DNA of 64,000 nucleotides from Neorhizobium tomejilense (GCA_002968845.1 PVBG01000006.1:124001-188000), one strand, 5' to 3'. Positions 8,307-17,081 are shown, numbered from the stretch's first letter. Program-made: numbers and translations. Notes: generated by a model from the letters alone, not told the origin.

Positions 8307-11300
8307 ATGAACATCAGCTCGCATCCTCAGACTATTTCCACCACTTCGCGGTCTCACTTCGGAAGCAGCGCTCAAGGCCTCATGGACGCTGCTGCCCAAG
8401 TCATGTTTCTTTTGGAGCGGGGTAAAACTGTCACCGCCGCTGACTTGCGGCAAATCATGACGGAGGTTTTCGGCGGCAGCGACGCCGCGGGCCTCTGGCT
8501 CTGGAAGGATGCCTTTGAGGCGACCGAAATCGCCCAGGTGCTGTTTCTGCGCAAATTTCGCGCGGTCGTATCCCGAACCCAGTCGCCCCAGTCGATGCTC
8601 GCGATGCTGACGAAGCTGGCAAACCTCTTGCCGACCCATAGCCGACGGTCCGAGGAGAGCCAGGCCCTGCAGCAATTCTCGACTCCGATCCCTCTTGCGT
8701 ACGTCGCATCGCGTGCTGCAGGCATCATAGCCGCAGACGTGGCGCTCGAGCCGTCGGCTGGGACCGGCATGATGGCGATCTTTGCGGAACTCGCGGGCGC
8801 TCGCTTGGCGCTCAACGAATATGCGGTGGTCCGGCACTCGCTGCTGCAGCGGCTTTTCCCTCATGTTCCGGTATCGCAGCACGACGCCGCACATATCGAC
8901 GATTACCTCGACCGTTCAATTCGGCCGACCGTGGTGCTGATGAACCCGCCTTTCTCGGCCGGGGTCCATGTCGAAGGTCGCGTCGCCGACGCCGCCTGGC
9001 GGCATCTGACCTCCGCATTCGCTCGTCTGGCCCCCGGCGGCCGGGTCGTCGCGATCACCGGCGCGAGCCTCTCTCCGGAGAATCCCGCGTGGCGCGACGC
9101 CTTCGTGCGGCTGCAGGGGCAGGGCACTGTGCTGTTCACCGCGGCGATCGACGGCAGCATCTACGCTCGTCACGGCACGACGATGGAAACCCGCCTGATC
9201 GTGATCGACAAGATCCCGGCGGGCGATCCTTCGAAGCTGGTGACGTCGAGCGGTACTGCGCACGATCTGGAAACACTGCTCACGTGGATCACGGGCATTC
9301 GACCCCGCTCGCCCGCGACGGCGTCGAACTCTGCCGGTTCGAACTCCATCGGTAGCCTGGGCGCGGACACGATGCATCCAGCAGCGGTTGCCGCACCGTC
9401 GCATCGCCCTGCGGTCGGCGGCCAGGCGAAGCCTTCACCAATGGCCCGCGCTGCACCCGTCGATGATGAGGTCATCGAACTCTCCTACGAGCTGCGGGAC
9501 GTTCAGCCGAAGGAGGAAACCAGTGGCGCGGATGGCATCTATGAGACCTACCGGCTGCAGTCGATCTACATTCCCAAGGCAAAACCTCATCCCGACACGC
9601 TGGTCGAATCGGTTGCGATGGCCTCGGTCGCACCGCCGAAGCCGAGCTATCGCCCGCACCTGCCGAAGCGCATCGTCACCAGCGGTGATCTCTCCGACGC
9701 CCAGCTCGAAAGTGTCGTCTATGCGGGCGAAGCCCATTCCGGCTACCTCGCCGGTCATTGGATCGTCGACGCCTCCTTCGACAATCTGAAGGCCGTCTCA
9801 CCCGACACGGAGCATGCCGTTCGTTTTCGCCGCGGCTGGTTTCTCGGTGATGGCACGGGCGCGGGAAAAGGCCGCCAGGCCGCCGGCATCATCCTCGACA
9901 ACTGGCTGAAGGGCCGTCGTCGCCACATCTGGATTTCCAAGTCAGACAAGCTGATCGAGGACGCCCAGCGTGACTGGAGCGCGTCGGGCCAAGAAAAGCT
10001 GCTTGTGACGCCCCTGTCCCGTTTCCGGCACGGCAAGCCGATCAACCTGAAAGAAGGCATCCTGTTCACCACCTTTGCGACGCTGCGCAGCGACGAGCGT
10101 GAGGGCAAGCGATCACGGGTTCAGCAGATCGTCGACTGGCTCGGCGCCGACTTCGATGGTGTCATCGTCTTCGATGAAGGCCACGCCATGGCCAATGCCG
10201 CCGGCGGCAAGACCGAGCGCGGCGACAGGTCAGCGTCACAGCAGGGCAGGGCGGGACTTCGCCTGCAACGCGCGCTTCCGGATGCCCGTATCGTCTATGT
10301 ATCGGCGACCGGCGCAACAAATGTCGAATCCCTTGCCTATGCCGAGCGCCTCGGTCTCTGGGGCAGCAGCGACTTTCCCTTTCCCACACGCTCCGAGTTC
10401 ATTGCCGCGATCGAGGATGGCGGTGTTGCGGCGATGGAAGTACTGGCCCGTGACCTGAAGGCCATGGGCCTCTACGCATCGCGGTCGCTCTCCTTCGAAG
10501 GCGTTGAATACGAAATCCTCGAACACGAGCTCACCGAGGAACAGGTCCGCATCTACGACGCCTATGCCGAGGCGTTCCAGGTCATCCACAACCATCTCGA
10601 CGCTGCCATGGAGGCGTCCGGCATAACCGGCAAAAGCGGGACATTGAACAAAAATGCTAAGGCCGCCGCACGCTCGGCCTTCGAAAGCTCGAAGCAGCGC
10701 TTCTTCAATCATCTTCTGACCTCGATGAAGACGCCGGCCCTTCTCAAAGCGACCGCTGCAGATCTGAAAGAGGGTCACGCTGCGATTGTCCAGCTCGTCT
10801 CGACGGGCGCGGCTTTGACCGAGCGCCGGCTGGCACAGATCCCGGCCGAGGAATGGGGCGATCTCCAGGTCGACGTCACGCCGCGGGAATATGTCATCGA
10901 CTACCTGATGCATTCCTTCCCGGTGCAGCTCTTCGAGGAATTTTCCGACGCCGAGGGCAATCTCAGTTCCCGTCCCGTCCATGACGCAAAGGGGAACCCG
11001 GTGATCTGCCGGGAGGCGGAACGCCGCCGCGACGAACTTGTCGAAACACTGGGTAGCCTTCCGGCGATCCCGACTGCCCTCGACCAGATCGTCCAGCAAT
11101 TCGGAACCAGCCAGGTCGCCGAGATCACTGGCCGCTCGCGCCGCATCGTCCGTCGCGAGGACAACAGCTTCATTGCCCGCTATGCCGTGCAGAACCGGCC
11201 GGGCAGCGCCAATCTCGACGAGGCCCGCGCTTTCATGGACGACGAGAAGGGCATTCTCGTCTTCAGCGACGCCGGCGGAACCGGTAGATCCTACCACGCC

Positions 11301-12698
11301 GATCTCGCCGCCCGGAACCAGCGCCTGCGCCTGCACAATCTCCTAGAAGCCGGCTGGCGTGCCGACGTGGCGATCCAGGGCCTCGGGCGCAGCCATCGCA
11401 CCAATCAGAAGCAGCCGCCCCGGTTCCGGATGATCACCACCAACGTCAAGGCCGAACGGCGCTTCCTCTCGACCATCGCCCGGCGTCTCGACACGCTCGG
11501 CGCCATCACCCGCGGCCAGCGCCAGACCGGCGGACAGGGCATGTTTCGCAGCGAGGACAATCTCGAATCCCAATATGCCCGCGACGCGCTGCGGCAGTTC
11601 TACGGACTGCTGCATGCCGGCAGGATCGAAGGCTGCTCGTTGGACAAGTTTGAGAGCATTACTGGTTTGTCGCTCACCTCGGAGGAGGGCGGACTGAAGG
11701 ATGAACTGCCGCCGATCCAGACCTTCCTCAATCGCATGCTGGCACTGACGATCACCATGCAGAACCTGCTGTTCGAGGCCTTCGAGCAGCTGCTGGCCGC
11801 CCGCATCGAGGGGGCTATTGCCGCCGGCATCTATGACAAGGGCCTGGAGACGATCACCGCCGACAGCATGACAATCGCCGAGCGCCGGCTGATCTATACG
11901 CATCCGGTCACCGGCGCGCAGTCGCATCTCCTGACCATCGAGCGCAGGGATCGCAATGCACCGACGCGGCTCAAGGACGTTCAGAGTCTTGTAAGGCAGG
12001 ATCCGCGCGCGAAGCTGATGATCAACGGCAAGTCGGGCCGGCCGGCGGTGATGGTCCCGACCCGCTCGATCATGCTGGACGATGGCTCCATTCAGCCGCG
12101 CGTGTCGCTGATCCGGCCGATGGACGAGCTCCGCTTCGAAGTCCGGCAGCTCGAAGAGACGAATTGGGAGGAGGCTGACGAACAGGCTTTCGTCCTCGCC
12201 TGGAATACCGAAGTCGCTTCCGTGCCGGAATTCTCGACGTCGATGATGCACATCGTCAGCGGGTTGTTGCTGCCGATCTGGAAATTGCTGCCGCAGGACT
12301 TTTGCCGCGTACGGCGTCTGCAGACCGATGACGGCGAGCGGATCGTCGGCCGCGTCATAGCGCCGGATCGTCTCGCCGGCCTTTGCCGCAACTTCGGGAT
12401 CGATCAGACGCAAGTGCCGACCGGCGACCAAGCCTGGACGGCGCTGGTCGACGGATCCTCGATCGTCGGCCTTGCCGGTGACATGACGCTCCGCCGCGTG
12501 CGGGTGATGAACGAGTACCGTGTCGAATTGACCGGCTTTACCGACGGTATGCGCGACTGGCTGCGGTCGATCGGCCTCTTCTCCGAGATGATCAATTGGA
12601 AGCTGCGCTTCTTCGTGCCGGTGACCGATGAGGGCGCGGAGATCCTATCGAAGCTGATGCAGCGTCACCGCCTCGTCGATGTCGCGCGCCGGTCGTGA
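8307..12698 (+). CDS. Strawberry-notch-type helicase fused to an N-terminal methyltransferase-like domain (1463 aa)
   Basis: The start at 8307 (GGAG 9 nt upstream) is preferred over the in-frame ATG at 8205, which would add an uncharacteristic leader. About residues 120-300 hold a Rossmann methyltransferase-like domain with AGTGMMAIFAEL and the amino-methyltransferase motif NPPF (near nt 8940). From about residue 500 comes a superfamily 2 helicase of the strawberry-notch type: GDGTGAGKGRQ (near 9850), FDEGHAMANA in place of DEAH (near 10170), VSATGATNVESLAY, and a second RecA-like half with GLGRSHRTNQ (near 11385). The C-terminal 350 residues are family-specific. Such proteins occur on plasmids and phages and are thought to act on DNA. 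Whether this methyltransferase half is active is unknown. It is the largest gene of the module, with the Toprim gene 12 nt behind it. Confidence 0.9.
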   Translation: MNISSHPQTISTTSRSHFGSSAQGLMDAAAQVMFLLERGKTVTAADLRQIMTEVFGGSDAAGLWLWKDAFEATEIAQVLFLRKFRAVVSRTQSPQSMLAMLTKLANLLPTHSRRSEESQALQQFSTPIPLAYVASRAAGIIAADVALEPSAGTGMMAIFAELAGARLALNEYAVVRHSLLQRLFPHVPVSQHDAAHIDDYLDRSIRPTVVLMNPPFSAGVHVEGRVADAAWRHLTSAFARLAPGGRVVAITGASLSPENPAWRDAFVRLQGQGTVLFTAAIDGSIYARHGTTMETRLIVIDKIPAGDPSKLVTSSGTAHDLETLLTWITGIRPRSPATASNSAGSNSIGSLGADTMHPAAVAAPSHRPAVGGQAKPSPMARAAPVDDEVIELSYELRDVQPKEETSGADGIYETYRLQSIYIPKAKPHPDTLVESVAMASVAPPKPSYRPHLPKRIVTSGDLSDAQLESVVYAGEAHSGYLAGHWIVDASFDNLKAVSPDTEHAVRFRRGWFLGDGTGAGKGRQAAGIILDNWLKGRRRHIWISKSDKLIEDAQRDWSASGQEKLLVTPLSRFRHGKPINLKEGILFTTFATLRSDEREGKRSRVQQIVDWLGADFDGVIVFDEGHAMANAAGGKTERGDRSASQQGRAGLRLQRALPDARIVYVSATGATNVESLAYAERLGLWGSSDFPFPTRSEFIAAIEDGGVAAMEVLARDLKAMGLYASRSLSFEGVEYEILEHELTEEQVRIYDAYAEAFQVIHNHLDAAMEASGITGKSGTLNKNAKAAARSAFESSKQRFFNHLLTSMKTPALLKATAADLKEGHAAIVQLVSTGAALTERRLAQIPAEEWGDLQVDVTPREYVIDYLMHSFPVQLFEEFSDAEGNLSSRPVHDAKGNPVICREAERRRDELVETLGSLPAIPTALDQIVQQFGTSQVAEITGRSRRIVRREDNSFIARYAVQNRPGSANLDEARAFMDDEKGILVFSDAGGTGRSYHADLAARNQRLRLHNLLEAGWRADVAIQGLGRSHRTNQKQPPRFRMITTNVKAERRFLSTIARRLDTLGAITRGQRQTGGQGMFRSEDNLESQYARDALRQFYGLLHAGRIEGCSLDKFESITGLSLTSEEGGLKDELPPIQTFLNRMLALTITMQNLLFEAFEQLLAARIEGAIAAGIYDKGLETITADSMTIAERRLIYTHPVTGAQSHLLTIERRDRNAPTRLKDVQSLVRQDPRAKLMINGKSGRPAVMVPTRSIMLDDGSIQPRVSLIRPMDELRFEVRQLEETNWEEADEQAFVLAWNTEVASVPEFSTSMMHIVSGLLLPIWKLLPQDFCRVRRLQTDDGERIVGRVIAPDRLAGLCRNFGIDQTQVPTGDQAWTALVDGSSIVGLAGDMTLRRVRVMNEYRVELTGFTDGMRDWLRSIGLFSEMINWKLRFFVPVTDEGAEILSKLMQRHRLVDVARRS

Positions 12699-12710
12699 CG
12701 GAGGCCCGCC

Positions 12711-13757
12711 ATGCTGTCCGCCGCTGATCTGGCGGGCCGTCTCGCTCAAGACGCCGAGGCGGTCTGCCGCCACTATCTTTCCGCCGGCCGCCGCGCCGGC
12801 AACTACTGGCTCGTCGGCGACGTCGCCAACAGCACGGGCCGATCGCTCTACGTGCATCTGGCCGGCTCGCGCGCCGGCAGGTGGACTGATGCGGCAACAG
12901 GCCAGTTCGGTGACCTGCTCGATCTCGTCCGCGAGGCCTGCGGTCTCGTGGACTTCCGTGACGTTGCCGAGGAGGCGCGCCATTTTCTCAGTCTGCCCCA
13001 ACCCGAACCGGTGCCGGACCTCAGAGGCAACGTCGGTGATGGCCCTCCGGCCGAGCGGCCGGCGACGGAGCGGGCACGACGGCTGTTTCGAATGACGCAG
13101 CCGTTGGCGGGTACGCCCGCCGACATCTATCTGCGCGAACGCGGTATTCTGCGGGCATCGACCCATGCGGCGCTACGTTTCCACCTGTCGTGCTACTATC
13201 GCGATCTCGTCACCGGCCGGACGGCCAGCCATCCGGCGTTGGTCGCAGCCGTGACGGACGCCGCCGGAGCGATCACCGGTGTCCACCGCACGTATTTGTC
13301 TTCGGGCCCCGACCCAGGCGGCGTCGGCAAGGCCAAGGTGGATGATCCGCGCCGTGCTCTCGGTGGGTTGCTCGGTAATGGCGTCCGTTTCCGCTATCCC
13401 GTCACCGATCCTGTACCGGTCCTGGCAGCGGGCGAGGGCATCGAGACCATGCTGTCCTTGTCACATGTGATGCCAGGCATGCCGATGGTCGCTGCCCTGA
13501 CGGCCAATCATCTCGCGGCCTTCAACTTCCCACCCGGATGCCGGCGTATCTATATCGCGGCCGACGCGGATGCCGCCGGCCGGCATGGGATCGAGGGATT
13601 GAGCCGTCGGGCACAGGAGGAGGGAATCCTGCCGCTGGTGCTGTCGCCTGAGCTCGGCGACTTCAACGAGGATCTTCGCTGGCTGGGCCCCGCCCGGCTG
13701 ACCGCCGGTCTACGGGCGCAACTCATCCCGGAAGACGCGATGGCCTTTCTGCCCTAA
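12711..13757 (+). CDS. Toprim-domain plasmid primase-like protein
   Basis: 348 residues, starting 12 nt after the helicase stop, with GGAGG 8 nt before the ATG. The N-terminal part (about 1-100) resembles the DNA-binding region of plasmid primases: YWLVGDVANSTGRSLYVHL then GRWTDAATGQFGDLLDL. The middle has the typical AxxYLRERGI segment. The C-terminal Toprim fold shows AAGEGIETMLSLS and IYIAADADAAGRHG (the DxD pair), which bind the catalytic metal in primases and topoisomerases. No primase-helicase half is attached. Together with the upstream helicase it suggests a DNA-processing pair, possibly for plasmid replication or conjugative establishment. Confidence 0.85.
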   Translation: MLSAADLAGRLAQDAEAVCRHYLSAGRRAGNYWLVGDVANSTGRSLYVHLAGSRAGRWTDAATGQFGDLLDLVREACGLVDFRDVAEEARHFLSLPQPEPVPDLRGNVGDGPPAERPATERARRLFRMTQPLAGTPADIYLRERGILRASTHAALRFHLSCYYRDLVTGRTASHPALVAAVTDAAGAITGVHRTYLSSGPDPGGVGKAKVDDPRRALGGLLGNGVRFRYPVTDPVPVLAAGEGIETMLSLSHVMPGMPMVAALTANHLAAFNFPPGCRRIYIAADADAAGRHGIEGLSRRAQEEGILPLVLSPELGDFNEDLRWLGPARLTAGLRAQLIPEDAMAFLP

Positions 13758-14133
13758 TGAGCTTCGCAGGAATCAGGGGGCGGGGGCGCCAGCCGCGTGG
13801 GCGAGAGGACGGTCCGGGTGCCGGCCCCCCTTGTGGATGCGCGCCCGCGGGCCTGTCGAGAGGCGACCCTTACCACGCGGGCCTCCGGACCTTCAGCGGG
13901 TCGGTCGGGTTTCTTCCCCTGCCGGGCCATTTTCGCGCATCGGCCCGAAAAACGGTTCCCACTTTTCGGGCCGATGCGATGGCCCGTCATTCCTCGCGGA
14001 TCAAGAAACCCTTCCTCCGCCGCCCAGCGCTTCGCTGGGCCGCTGCGCTTCGCTTGCGGTTCCGGCCTCGGCCCGCGTGACCGGGTTCGCCGTCAGGCCG
14101 CGAGAGGCGCGGCCCACCGAACGGAGACCACAC
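13758..14133 (+). other. GC-rich intergenic stretch containing one long hairpin
   Basis: About 375 nt between the Toprim gene and the DUF2493 gene. Frames run through it, but their translations are arginine/proline-rich with no family resemblance, and the DUF2493 gene has a clear start at 14134. The only clear structure is the hairpin at 13936-13978. Confidence 0.5.
13936..13978. repeat. Perfect 16-bp inverted repeat, RIME-like
   Basis: CGCATCGGCCCGAAAA (13936-13951) and its exact reverse complement (13963-13978) flank an 11-nt loop, ACGGTTCCCAC. The core GGTTCCCACTTTTCGG resembles the short palindromic intergenic mosaic elements scattered through rhizobial genomes. That match is from memory, not from a search. 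Confidence 0.6.
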
Positions 14134-15075
14134 ATGGACCTGATCCTTCACGCCGACGACGGCTTCGAGCCCCACCACGCGTCCTCCCCGACCGACCGCG
14201 TCATCTACGAGATGCAGGTCTTCGGCTATCGTCCCTTCCAGGACGAGCCCGATCCGCGGCCATTGCCGGAGGAGCCGCAGGTCCGGTCATCGATCACCAC
14301 GATCTTCGACGCGCTCGCCGAGATGCTCGGCGACACACGCTTGGAGCCCGATCTCGAAGACCTGTTCTGGTCGATCCCCAATCTCTTCCATCGCGCCGGC
14401 GAGCGCATCCAGCGCGAGCTCGACCGCAATGAGGAGGCGCAGCGCACCGGTCAGGGTGAGCAGGACGGCTCGGAGGTGAAGAGTGTCGAGCTCGAACGCC
14501 TCATTGCCGAAGGCATCACGCTCCTGGAGCGGCGCAACGCCTTCGAGTTCATGCGCGACTACGCGGCCGACCTCTTCGAGGCGCAGACCGGTTCGTCCTG
14601 GCGGCCACGCACCGGCTCCAAGGTCAATCATGCCAACATGACGGCGGCGATGATCGATAGCCGCGACTTTCTCTCCGCCCGCCGCCGCGCCGAAACCGAA
14701 GTGCTAATCCCGGCCGGCACCAAGATCGCCTTCGCCGGCGGCATGGACTACAATGATCATGAGCGAATCTGGGCCAAGCTCGATCAGGCCCACGCCAAGC
14801 ATGCCGACATGGTGCTGCTGCACGGCGGCTCGCCGAAGGGCGCCGAACGGATTGCTACATGCTGGGCTGCAGCCCGCAAGGTGACGCAGATCACCTTCAA
14901 GCCGAACTGGACGAAACACGCCAAGGCCGCCCCGTTTCGGCGCAATGACGATATGCTGTCGGTCATGCCCGCCGGATTGATCGTCTTTCCCGGAAACGGC
15001 ATCACAGGCAATCTCGTCGACAAGGCACACCGGCTCGGCATTCCGGTCTGGGAGGCTTCAGGAGACGGCGCATGA
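14134..15075 (+). CDS. DUF2493 (SLOG-superfamily) protein
   Basis: The start at 14134 follows CGGAGACCACAC. 313 residues. The first 190 are helical and acidic. The C-terminal 120 form a Rossmann-like DUF2493 domain: KIAFAGGMDYNDHERIWAKL, MVLLHGGSPKGAERIA and GLIVFPGNGITGNLVDKA, the GG and PGNG-type loops of the SLOG (LOG/DprA-like) nucleotide-binding fold. SLOG proteins bind nucleotides or nucleotide-derived signals. This subgroup is usual on plasmids and in phages beside Toprim and DUF736 genes and has no established role. The Phd-type antitoxin gene begins 82 nt downstream. Confidence 0.85.
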   Translation: MDLILHADDGFEPHHASSPTDRVIYEMQVFGYRPFQDEPDPRPLPEEPQVRSSITTIFDALAEMLGDTRLEPDLEDLFWSIPNLFHRAGERIQRELDRNEEAQRTGQGEQDGSEVKSVELERLIAEGITLLERRNAFEFMRDYAADLFEAQTGSSWRPRTGSKVNHANMTAAMIDSRDFLSARRRAETEVLIPAGTKIAFAGGMDYNDHERIWAKLDQAHAKHADMVLLHGGSPKGAERIATCWAAARKVTQITFKPNWTKHAKAAPFRRNDDMLSVMPAGLIVFPGNGITGNLVDKAHRLGIPVWEASGDGA

Positions 15076-15157
15076 GCGCCGTCTTCCCGGATGCATGGAA
15101 AAGATGGAAAACATGGGGAAAATGGATTATATGGGAATCGAAGTGGAGATCTTTGCG

Positions 15158-15418
15158 ATGAAGCAGTTCACGACAGGCGACCTCAACAAGCAGATCGGCG
15201 ACGTTACCGATGCGGCAAGCCGCGAGCCGGTTGTTCTGACTCGCCACAAGAAGCCTCGCTTCGTGCTGATGAGCTACGATCACTATGAGCGCATGCGCAC
15301 CGGTGGCGACCCCCGCCGCGCCTTTCATATCTCGGAAATGCCCGCCGAGCATGCGGAACTGTTCGACGAGGCGCTCGATCGGCTGGCGCATGGCGAAGGC
15401 TACGACGATGAGCCGTGA
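15158..15418 (+). CDS. Phd/YefM-type antitoxin
   Basis: 86 residues from the ATG at 15158, placed after GTGGAGAT. Earlier in-frame ATGs from 15095 would add a repetitive Met-rich leader (MEKMENMGKMDYMG), which I judge non-coding. The N-terminus MKQFTTGDLNKQIGDVTDAA followed by EPVVLTRHKKPRFVLMSYDH is the Phd/YefM DNA-binding fold. The C-terminal tail (about 55-86) would wrap the toxin. It overlaps the next gene by 11 nt, the usual antitoxin-first arrangement. Such pairs stabilise plasmids and autorepress through operator palindromes near the start. Confidence 0.8.
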   Translation: MKQFTTGDLNKQIGDVTDAASREPVVLTRHKKPRFVLMSYDHYERMRTGGDPRRAFHISEMPAEHAELFDEALDRLAHGEGYDDEP

Positions 15419-15827
15419 ATTCCGACCCGGCGAGGTCATCTCCTATCCCTACCTCTGGGCTTGGCAGCAGCAGCGCGGTGAGACCGGAGGCCGCAAGCAG
15501 CGTCCTGTCTGCGTCGTCATCGCCATCCGCAATGCCGCCGATGGAAATACCCATCTGGCGCTTCTCGCCATCACCACCCAACCGCCGCAAACTGGTCGCG
15601 CCTCATTGGAGATCCCGGACATCGAGCGCAAGCGCGCGGGCTTAAGCGATCTGAAGCAGTGCTGGATCATGGTCGACGAATACAATTACGATATCGTCGA
15701 GCGCTCCTGGTATATTGAGCCCGGTCAGGACATTGTCGGCCGCTTCAGCAAAGCCTTCATGGTGAAGATCGCCAGACTGTTTGCCGAGGCGCGCGGCCGA
15801 ACCGGCCGGGTCAACCGCCTCGACTGA
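15408..15827 (+). CDS. PemK/MazF-like toxin, long form (139 aa)
   Basis: The ATG at 15408 overlaps the antitoxin stop. The N-terminus FRPGEVISYPYLWAWQ, then GGRKQRPVCVVIAI, and ALLAITTQPPQ follow the MazF/PemK beta-barrel pattern, in which GxV, the KxRPxxVI strand and a later Thr/Ser are conserved. The middle (KRAGLSDLKQCWIMVDEYNY) corresponds to the MazF segment containing the dimer-interface strand. It is about 25 residues longer than typical MazF. Its partner gene supports a toxin role, presumably an endoribonuclease. Direct activity cannot be judged from sequence. Confidence 0.65.
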   Translation: MSREFRPGEVISYPYLWAWQQQRGETGGRKQRPVCVVIAIRNAADGNTHLALLAITTQPPQTGRASLEIPDIERKRAGLSDLKQCWIMVDEYNYDIVERSWYIEPGQDIVGRFSKAFMVKIARLFAEARGRTGRVNRLD

Positions 15828-16288
15828 GACTTCCCGCATCCCCGCCGGGCGCTGGGGCGACATCCCTTGAAATCAGGTCTGTCACTCGATTGCGCTCCGC
15901 AGAACTGCAGTCGCGTCAGAAGAAGCCTGCGGTTCGAGCGCGACGCCGACCGAAGCCGTCTTTGACGATGAGGATGGGATCAGGACTGTGCCGATCTCTC
16001 GCGATGTGCCGACTGGTTGACGGCCAGCGTCCGTTGACCCGAACACCACCAACGCATGCGACGCGCGCGGCAATCCGCGCGGCAGCAAACGGGCGCCACG
16101 GCGAGGTCTCCTGACGAGGTCGCAATCAAAGACCATTCCCGTTCTTTGTCGCCTTTCTAAGGGACCGGCCGCGATCAGCGTCAACCCGCGAGGGGTTTCC
16201 CTTCGCTACGCTGCGGTGACGCCTGCGGCGCGGCCCCTTCTTCGGGCGCCATCGGGAATGGTCCCGATGCAACGAAGGAGACAATCCC
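15828..16288 (+). other. 460-nt intergenic stretch without a recognisable gene
   Basis: Short frames only, with no family resemblance. The last 120 nt before DUF736 are GC-rich, with small inverted repeats. A ribosome site GAAGGAG lies at its end. Confidence 0.4.
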
Positions 16289-16612
16289 ATGGCTACCACG
16301 ATCGCAACTCTCACCGAAAAGACCGACGGCACTCTCGAAGGCGTCTTCGCCACCATCCGGGTCAACGCCCCCATCGCCCTCGTCCCGAACGCCAACAAGG
16401 CGAGCGAAGAAGCCCCGGACTACCGCATCATCCACCGCAAGACCGGCTTTGAGATCGGCGCGGGCTGGAACCGCATCTCCCGCCAGACCGGCGAGGAATA
16501 CATCTCCACGAAGCTCGAAGCGCCCGAGATCGGCGTCATCTTCGGCAACGTCGCCCCGGCGCCCGGCGGCGAGCCCGGCAAGAAGGTCATCCTCTGGAAC
16601 AGCCCGGCCTGA
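16289..16612 (+). CDS. DUF736 protein
   Basis: 107 residues, ATG preceded by GAAGGAGACAATCCC. It shows the full DUF736 pattern: IATLTEKTDGTLEGVFATI near the start, APDYRIIHRKTGFEIGAGWN in the middle, and EEYISTKLEAPEIGVIFGNV before the end. The family is short, soluble and nearly confined to proteobacterial plasmids and integrative elements, often near conjugation or replication genes. Its biochemical role is unknown. The gene is probably highly expressed, judging by its strong ribosome site and uniform preferred codons, and it is followed directly by a terminator hairpin. Confidence 0.9.
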   Translation: MATTIATLTEKTDGTLEGVFATIRVNAPIALVPNANKASEEAPDYRIIHRKTGFEIGAGWNRISRQTGEEYISTKLEAPEIGVIFGNVAPAPGGEPGKKVILWNSPA

Positions 16613-16620
16613 CTGGGACT

Positions 16621-16650
16621 GCCGGCCTCCTAGCGGGGCCGGCTTCTTCT
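16621..16650 (+). terminator. Rho-independent terminator after DUF736
   Basis: GCCGGCCTC (16621-16629) pairs with GGGGCCGGC (16635-16643, one wobble pair), followed by TTCTTCT. It begins 8 nt after the DUF736 stop. Confidence 0.6.
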
Positions 16651-16683
16651 CCGAGCCAGCAACCGGCAACAAAGGATCTCCCC

Positions 16684-17016
16684 ATGAGCCGCTATACCAC
16701 CACCGTGACGAAAATCGCTTCACGTCACGCTGACCCAGACGCCACTATCGGCTATGACCGCCCTCTGCAGACGTTCTTTCTTCAGGCTTTCGCCACTTCC
16801 GATGGCGAGGATCTCGAACTTTGGCTTGGTACGGAATTTCAGGAATTCGAAACGCTTGCAGCCTTGCGCGCTGCAGCTGTCAGTCAAGGCTTTGATTTCG
16901 TGCCGCTCGCATCGGGTATTTTTCACCGGCTGCTGGACGATCATAGCCGTGAAGCAATCCGACCGGTCAGTGAAACGATCGTTCAGGATCTGCTGAACAA
17001 TGCTGCTCCCTGCTGA
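16684..17016 (+). CDS. Plasmid-module protein of unknown function (110 aa)
   Basis: ATG at 16684 after AAAGGATCTCCCC. The protein begins MSRYTTTVTKIASRHADPDA and has a compact middle segment, TFFLQAFATSDGEDLELWLG, then a helical half. No family is recognised and no signal or membrane segment is present. Its position between two terminator hairpins indicates a single-gene transcript. Similar short proteins occur on rhizobial plasmids between DUF736 and HU genes, so it probably belongs to the same module. Confidence 0.7.
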   Translation: MSRYTTTVTKIASRHADPDATIGYDRPLQTFFLQAFATSDGEDLELWLGTEFQEFETLAALRAAAVSQGFDFVPLASGIFHRLLDDHSREAIRPVSETIVQDLLNNAAPC

Positions 17017-17038
17017 GCCGCATATTTCGAAACATAAC

Positions 17039-17066
17039 AGCCCGGCCACAAGCCGGGCTATTTTTA
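17039..17066 (+). terminator. Rho-independent terminator
   Basis: AGCCCGGC (17039-17046) and GCCGGGCT (17052-17059) form an 8-bp perfect stem with a 5-nt loop, followed by ATTTTTA. It lies between the gene ending at 17016 and the convergent HU gene, and may serve both. Confidence 0.8.
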
Positions 17067-17081
17067 TGCCTGCTCACAAGA

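Noticed and set aside
15095..15157. Met-rich N-terminal extension of the antitoxin
   Set aside because: The Phd domain starts at the ATG at 15158, which has its own ribosome site. The extension is a run of ATG-containing repeats without homology.
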